Positions 1 to 5,009 of a DNA stretch of 5,009 nucleotides are shown here, one piece after another. The notes under the pieces were generated by a model, which did not search any database, had not been told where the DNA came from, and saw only the letters and a program-made list of their open reading frames with translations. How positions within the stretch are numbered: the first letter of the stretch is position 1; each line of letters starts with the position of its first letter. This DNA comes from Sphingomonas sp. (GTDB taxonomy: Bacteria; Pseudomonadota; Alphaproteobacteria; Sphingomonadales; Sphingomonadaceae), in assembly GCA_021154945.1 (NCBI GenBank), contig JAJNQF010000115.1, positions 1 to 5,009 of the forward strand, written 5' to 3'. Made by a program: the position numbers and the translations under genes.

Positions 1-1
1 C

Positions 2-700
2 GACCGTTTTCTTGCACAGGGACTTCACCCGGGACTGTTCGCTACCGCGCGCGACCTTGCCGACTTGACCGGCTCGGGCATGATCGACGTCGTCCGCGCA
101 GGCTGGGAACGCATTCGGCGACGGAAGGGCGGGCATCGCAGGCGTATCGATCTTACGGGCCTCGGATCTACGGGCCGGGCCGCTGCTGTGGCGGAAGGAG
201 ATCGGCATCCCTGGTTCGCGGCGCCGCCGGGCGCGCTCCCGGGCAAGGCAGCGCATGTTGCCATGCTGGCCCGTGCCCAAAAGAGCATCGAACTCTATCC
301 CCGTGCGATCAGCCCGCCCCAGATCACCCCTTTGCTGTCGCAACCGGTCCTCGAACTCTGCCTATCGATTCCGTCGTGGTTTTGGGTGCGAGGGGGCCGC
401 GATCGTGCGGTAGCGCGCATGGCGTTCCGTGATCTCCTTCCCGATCTCATTCTCGAACGCAGGACGAAAGGCAGTCCCGGCGGGTTTGTCCGGCGCGTGT
501 TTGACGCTCAAGGAACGATGGCCGTCGAAATGCTTCTGGAGGGCAAGCTCGTCGGCGCCGGGCTGATCGACCCCGACTGGCTTATCCGAGCAAGCAAGGA
601 AGGCTGGCGGGACGATGGACGCGATCACCGGATCCTGACGTTCGCGGCGGCCGAGGCATGGACGCGCTGGTGGGAGGAGGGAGGCCGGGTCGAAAGCTAA
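2..700 (+). CDS. Lasso peptide cyclase (asparagine synthase-like), C-terminal part only
   Basis: This is the last 232 codons of a gene that enters from the left edge; the frame is open from base 2, so the TTG at 65 is not a start. The visible part matches the C-terminal end of the asparagine synthase domain as found in lasso peptide cyclases. A helix reading PLLSQPVLELCLSIPSW (codons around 329-385) is followed by RGGRDRAVARMAFRDLLPD and then the basic loop ILERRTKGSPGGF, whose lysine (467-469) sits where this superfamily has a catalytic lysine that stabilises the adenylated intermediate. These enzymes activate an Asp/Glu side chain of the precursor with ATP and close the N-terminal macrolactam ring in the cytoplasm. 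The glutaminase-like N-terminus and the pyrophosphate-binding SGG motif would lie upstream, outside the window. The lasso assignment, rather than ordinary AsnB, rests on the motif wording and on the isopeptidase next door. The stop TAA (698-700) overlaps the stop of the convergent gene. Confidence 0.85.
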   Translation, partial: DRFLAQGLHPGLFATARDLADLTGSGMIDVVRAGWERIRRRKGGHRRRIDLTGLGSTGRAAAVAEGDRHPWFAAPPGALPGKAAHVAMLARAQKSIELYPRAISPPQITPLLSQPVLELCLSIPSWFWVRGGRDRAVARMAFRDLLPDLILERRTKGSPGGFVRRVFDAQGTMAVEMLLEGKLVGAGLIDPDWLIRASKEGWRDDGRDHRILTFAAAEAWTRWWEEGGRVES

Positions 701-3057
701 TGTCGGTTCTCATCGTTCGCCGTTTTGGCGCTGCAACTGCGCGGGGCCGCGTCACGCATCTTGTCCCATAGCGCGTAGCGGTCGGCGTGAGGCGATTGTG
801 GATCGCGCTTGCCGAGGAGCCAATAATCGAACCACGCGATATTTTCCTCCATCGCAAGAATGCGGTTCGACGGGATGTGGAAGATGTGCGTTTCATCTGT
901 CGCTGTGTTCTCGCCCGGATAAAGGCTGAGCTGCGCGGGAACACCGGCCTTGCGGAGCGCGGCGTGAAGATCAATCGACGGAATGAGCGGTGCCGCGACC
1001 TGTTGCAGCACCGCGCCGCAAACTTCGTTTGCACGAAGCGACGGAGAGAGCCGGCGATAATTTGCGAGCGCCGCCGGATCGGTTGGCGGCCCGCCGAACA
1101 CCGTGCCGTAAGAACCTGCCACGTTGAAATAGAAGGCCGGTTCGAGATAGCCGCCGTCGCCGCTCGATGCCGCGCGGAACATCGAGCTGTTCGTGATCGT
1201 GACATTCGTCATTTGCGAGCCGAAGCTGTAACCTGCGATCCCAACCCGCGCCGGATTCACGATCCCTCGATCGACGAGCTCCTTCACGGAATCTTCGAAG
1301 GTCGCGACCGAGTTCAACCAAATTAGCTGCCTCAGCTTCTCTGGCGAAACCGCCTTCGTCTCGCTGACCCAGGCTTCATAGGCGGCATCGATTTCGGCGT
1401 TTTGGCGGGACGTCGGACTATTGACGAGCAGTACGACATAGCCCCGTTCGGCGAACAGTTGCGCCGGATATTCCCATTGATTTTCGTGCGTTGCAAAGCG
1501 GTCGTCCGCGTCCGATGCATGCGTAATGACGATCGCCGGATATTGCCGACCCTTTGTGTATCCGCGCGGCCAGACGATATAACCGGTCGCCTTGTAACCA
1601 TGTCGATTGATCCAAGTTCGGGGTTCGATCCGAAGCGGCGCGATCCCTTCGTGATCGGCCGAGACCGATGCCACGCGGGTTATGCCGCCACTCGCAACGT
1701 CGACGCGCACCACCGATGGCGGCACCGTCTGCGATTGCGCGATGCAGGCGCCTTTGGTGAGCGAGACCGTAAAGTCGCAATAGTTGAGGCTGAGAGCGCT
1801 ACTAATCGTTCGGACACGATCATTTTCGATGATTGCTAGCCCGAAGCGAGGATTGTCGATCGTGCGGAACCCCGCAATCGCGCGCCTTCCATCAGGCGAC
1901 AGGAAGCCGCCGGCCGCGCGGGCATCGCCCACCGCAAAGGGAAAGCGTCCGAAGCTCCGCCGCTCGTCGCCGGGAATGGTTTCGACAAGCTCGCGCGTAT
2001 CGCCGGTGCCTTCCGACGACAGCCGGCCGCCATGAAGGCCGGGGAGGCGCCAGTAACCGCGAGCGGCTTTGCCATCCACCACTCGAATTTTTTCCGATGT
2101 GAACGACCAGCCTATCGTCACAACCTGCTGCCCTCCGGCGGGGTCCGTTTCCATCACATCGAACCGCACCTCATCCTTCTCCCACTGGACGAAGCTCCTG
2201 TCGAAAAATGTCCGAAGGTCGCTTTGCGGACGCGTCGCGAGAAGAATGTCCCTGCCCTCAGGATCGCGGAGGTAGATCGAGGCAGTGGCCCGGCCGGGGG
2301 CGCGGCGCTGCGCGCGCTCGGCAGTGACCGCGTCGTCGTAGCGCATCGCTTTGACGAACGGTGCGGCGTCAAGGACGACATACCAGAGCCAGCGCCCATC
2401 GGGAGACCAGCTGTGCGCCCGCACCCCCGTAGCAAGCGGCGCATGACCATAGCCCGGAAGCACAGCACCCTCGGTATCGCCATAAATTGCAGTCGCAGGA
2501 TGCGCGACGATCGGGGTTACAGCGCCGCTCGCCCCTATCCGATAGAGCTGGACGCCATCGCCCTTATCGAGCCGCGCGCTCCAGTCCCCCGTTCCGGGAA
2601 TGCGCTTCAGCTGATCGATCCACGCGGCTCGCTGCAGCTCGCGGGTCGTGCCCTTTTCCAGATCAACATATCGCAGCAGCGCGACCGTCCGGTCGCTCTG
2701 GCGGTCGGCGATCATGCCGGGCACCGCCGCCAGCACCTCGCGGCGGGAGAAGAGCGCGATCGCGCCTTGCGCGACGAGCCGCAGATCGGTCGCGAAGTCG
2801 CCGCTGGTCGCGAAGCCGACGGCACCCGCGTCGGCGGGGTAGACGGCGTCGTGCACCAGCTCCGCCTTGGTGCGCCAGCGGCGGTAGATCGCCGGGCGGT
2901 GCACCCCGGCCTGGCGTGCGATCGCCTCGAAGGTGAGCGCGCTGTAGCCGACGCGCACCAGCAGGTCGCGCGTCGCATCGAGTACCGCCGCGTCGACCCG
3001 CGGGTCGCGCTTGCGGCCGCGGCGCTCGCCGTTCGCTCCCGTCGCCACGCGCGCCAC
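697..3057 (-). CDS. TetR DNA-binding domain joined in frame to a lasso peptide isopeptidase (Atxe2-like, S9 family); probable chimera
   Basis: One uninterrupted 786-codon frame with two unrelated parts. Residues 1 to about 118 are the front half of a TetR repressor (described separately). Residues about 120-786 are a prolyl-oligopeptidase-type protein resembling Atxe2-family lasso peptide isopeptidases, which hydrolyse the isopeptide bond and linearise the lasso. Residues about 125-480 look like a beta-propeller with repeated SPDGR turns (218-222, 387-391). Residues about 480-750 form the alpha/beta hydrolase domain: YPAIVITHASDADDRFA, then the nucleophile elbow GYSFG with Ser611, and a candidate catalytic His724 in DETHIF. 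The acidic member is less clear; Asp696 is a candidate by spacing. The last part, AWFDYWLLGKRDP, is typical of the family. The isopeptidase's expected N-terminus (signal peptide and first propeller strand) is missing. Its neighbour is a convergent lasso cyclase, which supports the role. The first available start is GTG at 3055-3057, directly after an in-frame TAG; no good ribosome-binding site precedes it. Confidence 0.82.
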   Translation of the reverse strand: MARVATGANGERRGRKRDPRVDAAVLDATRDLLVRVGYSALTFEAIARQAGVHRPAIYRRWRTKAELVHDAVYPADAGAVGFATSGDFATDLRLVAQGAIALFSRREVLAAVPGMIADRQSDRTVALLRYVDLEKGTTRELQRAAWIDQLKRIPGTGDWSARLDKGDGVQLYRIGASGAVTPIVAHPATAIYGDTEGAVLPGYGHAPLATGVRAHSWSPDGRWLWYVVLDAAPFVKAMRYDDAVTAERAQRRAPGRATASIYLRDPEGRDILLATRPQSDLRTFFDRSFVQWEKDEVRFDVMETDPAGGQQVVTIGWSFTSEKIRVVDGKAARGYWRLPGLHGGRLSSEGTGDTRELVETIPGDERRSFGRFPFAVGDARAAGGFLSPDGRRAIAGFRTIDNPRFGLAIIENDRVRTISSALSLNYCDFTVSLTKGACIAQSQTVPPSVVRVDVASGGITRVASVSADHEGIAPLRIEPRTWINRHGYKATGYIVWPRGYTKGRQYPAIVITHASDADDRFATHENQWEYPAQLFAERGYVVLLVNSPTSRQNAEIDAAYEAWVSETKAVSPEKLRQLIWLNSVATFEDSVKELVDRGIVNPARVGIAGYSFGSQMTNVTITNSSMFRAASSGDGGYLEPAFYFNVAGSYGTVFGGPPTDPAALANYRRLSPSLRANEVCGAVLQQVAAPLIPSIDLHAALRKAGVPAQLSLYPGENTATDETHIFHIPSNRILAMEENIAWFDYWLLGKRDPQSPHADRYALWDKMRDAAPRSCSAKTANDENRH
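2670..2715. other. Composition and homology breakpoint
   Basis: To the right, codons are nearly all G/C-ending and the protein is TetR; to the left, A/T-ending codons reappear at once (CGA TAT GTT GAT on the minus strand just left of 2674) and the protein is lasso isopeptidase. Both protein families are truncated at this point. Single-line G+C counts step from 35-38/60 in sampled lines on the left to 43-45/60 in sampled lines on the right. The exact base cannot be fixed by eye because residues RQSDRT could belong to either family. Confidence 0.7.
2704..3057 (-). pseudogene. TetR-family repressor, DNA-binding half only
   Basis: Residues 1 to about 118 of the long leftward frame are the N-terminal domain of a TetR-type transcriptional repressor. 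A basic arm (RRGRKRDPRVD, 13-23) precedes helix 1 (AAVLDATRDLLVRVGYSAL), and the helix-turn-helix reads LTFEAIARQAGVHRPAIYRRW (41-61) followed by KAELVHDAV, all standard for the family. The remaining ligand-binding and dimerisation helices, usually 70-100 more residues, are absent: after VPGMIADRQS the protein turns into isopeptidase. It is listed as broken because no known TetR protein ends this way. The segment shares the very high G+C of the rightward genes and is divergent from the SurE-like gene, with a palindrome between them, so the intact gene probably repressed that operon and itself. The start could be GTG 3055-3057 or GTG 3046-3048; neither has a convincing ribosome-binding site. 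Confidence 0.75.
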
Positions 3058-3098
3058 CTAGCAGAGCGCGCGGGAAAGTTCTTGACCGGCTCTCGGAA

Positions 3099-3123
3099 AT
3101 AACGCTACGAGGCGTACCGTAAT
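3099..3123. promoter_or_regulatory. 25-bp imperfect palindrome, candidate TetR operator
   Basis: Two 11-base arms, ATAACGCTACG (3099-3109) and CGTACCGTAAT (3113-3123), flank a 3-base centre AGG. The reverse complement of the right arm is ATTACGGTACG, so 9 of 11 positions match, including the inner four and an ACG block. Size and symmetry fit a site for a TetR dimer or pair of dimers. It lies midway between the repressor start (3057) and the surE-like start (3162), overlapping the weak -10 candidate, where binding could block transcription both ways. Confidence 0.5.
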
Positions 3124-3149
3124 GATCGCGTAATTCGTTCTTCACATCC

Positions 3150-3155
3150 GGAGGG
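3150..3155 (+). promoter_or_regulatory. Strong ribosome-binding site of the surE-like gene
   Basis: GGAGGG lies six bases before the ATG at 3162. It decides the start: the alternative ATG at 3243, where cytosolic SurE proteins would begin, has no purine-rich stretch before it. This supports translation of the signal peptide. Confidence 0.8.
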
Positions 3156-3161
3156 AACCCC

Positions 3162-4076
3162 ATGCGTCGATGCAGCGCGTTCGTGGTCTCGTGCGTCCTT
3201 CTCCTCTTCGTCCCGGCGGTCCACGCGGCGAGCCTCTCGCCGATGAAGGTGCTGGTGACCAACGACGACGGGGGCGGCGCCGCCGGCATCGACGCGATGG
3301 TCGCCGCGCTGGCCGCGAACCCGAACCTCCAGGTGGCGGTGATCGCGCCGGCCAACAACTCGAGCGGCACCGGCGAGCAGATCACCATCGGAGCGCCGTT
3401 CTCGGTGATCTCGACCACCACCGCGAGCGGCCATCCGGCGCTGTCGGTCGCGGGCTTCCCCGGCGACACCACGCTCTGGGCGCTGCGCTACGAGCTCGCG
3501 AGCAACAAGCCGGACCTCGTCGTGTCGGGCATCAACAACGGCCAGAACCTCTCCGCCGAGATCACCCCGATCTCGGGCACCGTCGGTGCCGCGACCTGGG
3601 CGGCGCGCCTCGGCGTGCCGGCGATCGCGATCAGCGCCGGTCTCGGCGGCTCGCCGAACTACGCGCAGGCGGCCGCGTACACGGCGCAGGTGGTCGAGGC
3701 GTTCCGCACCAAGGTGACCTTCCGGCGCAAGATGTTCGAGCGCGACGATCCGAAACGCGGGCTGGTGCTGAACGTCAACTTCCCGACCTGCACCGCCGGC
3801 AGCGTGCGCGGCGTACGCGTCGTCGCGGTGGACCGCTCGAACAAGGTGACCGGGTACGGGCTCCAGTCGGACGACGGCACGACGCGCACCTTCCAGGCGA
3901 GCGTCGTGGGCACCAACGTCTTCACCAGCAACTGCGCGAGCACGGCGCTGCCCGGCAGCACCGACGTCAGTTCCTTCCCGATCGGCTTCGCGACCGTCAG
4001 CCTGCTGACGCCCGAGCGCAGCGTCACCGGACGCCGGCTGCGCGAGATGGCGTTCCTCGAGAAGCTGCCGTTCTGA
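3162..4076 (+). CDS. Exported SurE-family phosphatase (5'/3'-nucleotidase-like)
   Basis: A 304-residue SurE-family protein. SurE enzymes are divalent-metal-dependent phosphatases that remove 3'- or 5'-phosphates from nucleotides. The family signature is clear: MKVLVTNDDG (28-37) with metal-binding Asp35 and Asp36, APANNSSGTG (63-71) with the third ligand Ser68, VVSGINNGQN (120-129) with Asn125 and Asn129, and ISGTVGAA (137-144). The C-terminal part contains LNVNFP (203-208) and ends in a helix RRLREMAFLEKLPF. Unlike cytosolic SurE, it begins with a Sec signal peptide: Arg2-Arg3, a hydrophobic core AFVVSCVLLLFVPAV, and an AxA-like cleavage site near VHA|A (22/23). It should act in the periplasm or outside the cell; Cys210 and Cys258 could form a disulfide there. 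The strong GGAGGG six bases upstream fixes the start. It is divergent from the TetR-like gene and 74 bases before a second exported hydrolase, with which it may be co-transcribed. Substrate is unknown; exported SurE-like proteins may differ from E. coli SurE. Confidence 0.88.
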   Translation: MRRCSAFVVSCVLLLFVPAVHAASLSPMKVLVTNDDGGGAAGIDAMVAALAANPNLQVAVIAPANNSSGTGEQITIGAPFSVISTTTASGHPALSVAGFPGDTTLWALRYELASNKPDLVVSGINNGQNLSAEITPISGTVGAATWAARLGVPAIAISAGLGGSPNYAQAAAYTAQVVEAFRTKVTFRRKMFERDDPKRGLVLNVNFPTCTAGSVRGVRVVAVDRSNKVTGYGLQSDDGTTRTFQASVVGTNVFTSNCASTALPGSTDVSSFPIGFATVSLLTPERSVTGRRLREMAFLEKLPF

Positions 4077-4084
4077 CGGAGCTC

Positions 4085-4131
4085 CGCCGCCGCGGGGCGA
4101 GCGCCGGAAGGTGCTTGTCCCCGCGGCCGCG
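4085..4131 (+). terminator. Strong GC hairpin between the surE-like and DUF3089 genes, without a T tract
   Basis: Perfect 9-base arms GCCGCGGGG (4089-4097) and CCCCGCGGC (4119-4127) continue inward, after one bulged T (4118), as eight more pairs (4098-4105 with 4110-4117, two of them G-U) closed by a GGAA tetraloop at 4106-4109. Three more pairs lie outside a single C-C mismatch (4085-4087 with 4129-4131). The two G-U pairs favour the plus-strand RNA. No run of T follows, so it is either a T-less terminator or a processing/stability element inside an operon transcript. Confidence 0.5.
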
Positions 4132-4150
4132 CGCGGCCTAAGGTCGGGCG

Positions 4151-5009
4151 ATGAGAGCACACCGCACGGCGATCGTCCTGTCCGCGCTCGCGCTGCTCGC
4201 GATCGCCCCGCCGGCCGGCGCGACCGTCGCGCGCGATCCCTACCCGGGCTACCGCAGCGAGACCTACGCCGACCCGGCGCACTGGCTCTGCCGTCCCGAC
4301 CAGGACGACGCCTGCGATCGCGACCTCGACGCGACCAGCGTGCGCGCGAGCGGCCAGACGCGCGTCGAGCGCTGGCGCCCGGCGGGCAATCCCAAGATCG
4401 ACTGCTTCTACGTCTACCCGACGATCTCCACCGACGAGGGCGGCAACAGCGACCTCGACCCGGGCGAGGACCAGGAGCTGTTCGTCGCGCGCCAGCAGGT
4501 CGCGCGCCTCGGCTCGGTGTGCCGCGTGTTCGCGCCGGTGTACCGCCAGGTCACGCTGACCGCGCTCACCGCGCGCCTCGGCGGCGTCACGATCCCGAAC
4601 GACCCGCAGCTCGCCTACGACGACGTGCTCGACGCGTGGAAGCACTACGTCGCGAACGACAACCAGGGACGCGGCGTGGTGCTGATCGGCCACTCGCAGG
4701 GCGCCGGCATCCTGACGAATCTCGTACGCAACGAGATCGACCCCAGTCCCGCGCTGCGCGATCGCCTGGTGTCGGCGATGCTGCTCGGCACCAGCGTGCA
4801 GGTGCCGGTCGGCGGCGACGTCGGCGGCGACTTCGCGAGCGTCCCGCTCTGTCGCAAGCGCGGGCAGACGGGTTGCGTGATCAGCTACTCGTCGTTCCGC
4901 AGCGACGCGCCGCCGCCCGCGAACAGCTTCTTCGGCGTGTCGCGCCGGCCCGGGTGGCAGGCCGCGTGCACCAACCCGGCAGCGCTCGGCGGCGGCAGCG
5001 GATCCTTGA
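4151..5009 (+). CDS. Exported DUF3089 alpha/beta hydrolase, 3' end outside the window
   Basis: The frame is open from ATG 4151 to the right edge (286 codons, last complete codon 5006-5008) with no stop. A signal peptide is clear: MRAHR, a hydrophobic core AIVLSALALLAIAPP and a cleavage site AGA|T at 24/25. The mature part matches the DUF3089 family: HWLCRPD (44-50), IDCFYVYPTIST (83-94), VCRVFAPVYRQVTL (123-136), a nucleophile elbow VLIGHSQGAG (177-186) with Ser182, and CVISYSSFRSDAPPPANSFFG (242-262). This indicates a serine hydrolase of the alpha/beta fold, probably an esterase or lipase-like enzyme; the substrate is not known, and the Asp/His of the triad are probably beyond or near the right edge. 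Seven cysteines (47, 55, 85, 124, 234, 242, 273) suggest disulfides, in keeping with export. A weak AAGG (4140-4143) seven bases before the ATG may serve as ribosome-binding site. It follows the surE-like gene by 74 bases on the same strand. Confidence 0.85.
   Translation, partial: MRAHRTAIVLSALALLAIAPPAGATVARDPYPGYRSETYADPAHWLCRPDQDDACDRDLDATSVRASGQTRVERWRPAGNPKIDCFYVYPTISTDEGGNSDLDPGEDQELFVARQQVARLGSVCRVFAPVYRQVTLTALTARLGGVTIPNDPQLAYDDVLDAWKHYVANDNQGRGVVLIGHSQGAGILTNLVRNEIDPSPALRDRLVSAMLLGTSVQVPVGGDVGGDFASVPLCRKRGQTGCVISYSSFRSDAPPPANSFFGVSRRPGWQAACTNPAALGGGSGSL

Larger units (their letters stand above)
3058..3161. promoter_or_regulatory. Divergent control region between tetR-like and surE-like genes
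   Basis: The region is visibly more A+T-rich than its flanks. For the rightward gene a possible -35 TTGACC (3082-3087) is followed after 18 bases by a poor -10, TACGAG (3106-3111), which lies inside the palindrome listed separately. CGTAAT occurs twice, at 3118-3123 and 3129-3134, 11 bases apart. No clear sigma-70 promoter is visible for the leftward gene. The assignment as a shared promoter region rests mainly on gene orientation; the promoter hexamers are weak. Confidence 0.5.

Noticed and set aside
65..700. Complete small gene starting at TTG 65
   Set aside because: The frame is open to the left edge, and the residues before 65 read on smoothly as protein; the product is the tail of a much longer enzyme.
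697..3057. Ordinary TetR regulator or ordinary secreted isopeptidase
   Set aside because: Neither half is complete, so calling the whole frame by one family name would mislead.
2032..3102. Long plus-strand ORF (356 codons) opposite the TetR/isopeptidase frame
   Set aside because: Arginine- and alanine-rich translation with no recognisable family; it is the mirror of a real G+C-rich gene and runs across the join.
3118..3134. CGTAAT direct repeat with 11-base spacing as a separate activator site
   Set aside because: Only two copies of six bases, and the first is already part of the palindrome; kept as a note only.
3170..4141. Second plus-strand frame over the SurE-like gene (323 codons)
   Set aside because: Out-of-frame shadow rich in Arg and Gly, with no motif and no ribosome-binding site.
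3105..4160. Minus-strand ORF (351 codons) opposite the SurE-like gene
   Set aside because: The translation is low-complexity Arg/Ala/Gly, typical of antisense to a high-G+C gene, and the plus strand has clear SurE motifs.
3659..4693. Minus-strand ORF (344 codons) over the SurE and DUF3089 genes
   Set aside because: Spans two real genes and a hairpin on the other strand; His/Arg/Ala-rich with no family resemblance.

Overview
The window looks like two different pieces of bacterial DNA meeting at about position 2700. No gene is interrupted by a stop there, but protein content, base composition and codon use all change. Hand counts over single 60-base lines give 38/60 G+C at 1081 and 35/60 at 2461, against 45/60 at 2701, 45/60 at 2881 and 43/60 at 3301.

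Left piece (1 to about 2700): the end of a lasso-peptide locus of the kind known from sphingomonads and other Alphaproteobacteria. The 3' end of an asparagine-synthase-like lasso cyclase runs rightward and ends at 700. A prolyl-oligopeptidase-type lasso peptide isopeptidase runs leftward and ends at 697, so the two convergent genes share four bases at their stop codons. The cyclase would close the macrolactam ring of the lasso peptide and the isopeptidase would open it again. The precursor, leader-recognition protein, protease and any transporter or receptor lie outside the window.

Right piece (about 2700 to 5009): very G+C-rich DNA from a lineage I cannot name, probably a soil or environmental bacterium. 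It holds the DNA-binding half of a TetR-type repressor (leftward), a divergent control region with a 25-bp imperfect palindrome that is a good operator candidate, an exported SurE-family phosphatase/nucleotidase (rightward, strong ribosome-binding site), a strong hairpin, and the first 286 codons of an exported, cysteine-rich DUF3089 alpha/beta hydrolase that runs off the right edge. The last two genes probably form one transcription unit encoding envelope hydrolases, controlled by the TetR protein.

The most striking object is the 786-codon leftward ORF 697..3057, which reads TetR DNA-binding domain followed by lasso isopeptidase. The repressor lacks its ligand-binding half, and the isopeptidase lacks its signal peptide and the start of its propeller, exactly where composition changes. 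A chimeric assembly (or cloning) join is the simplest explanation; a recent recombination fusion is the alternative. No RNA genes, CRISPR arrays or insertion sequences were seen.
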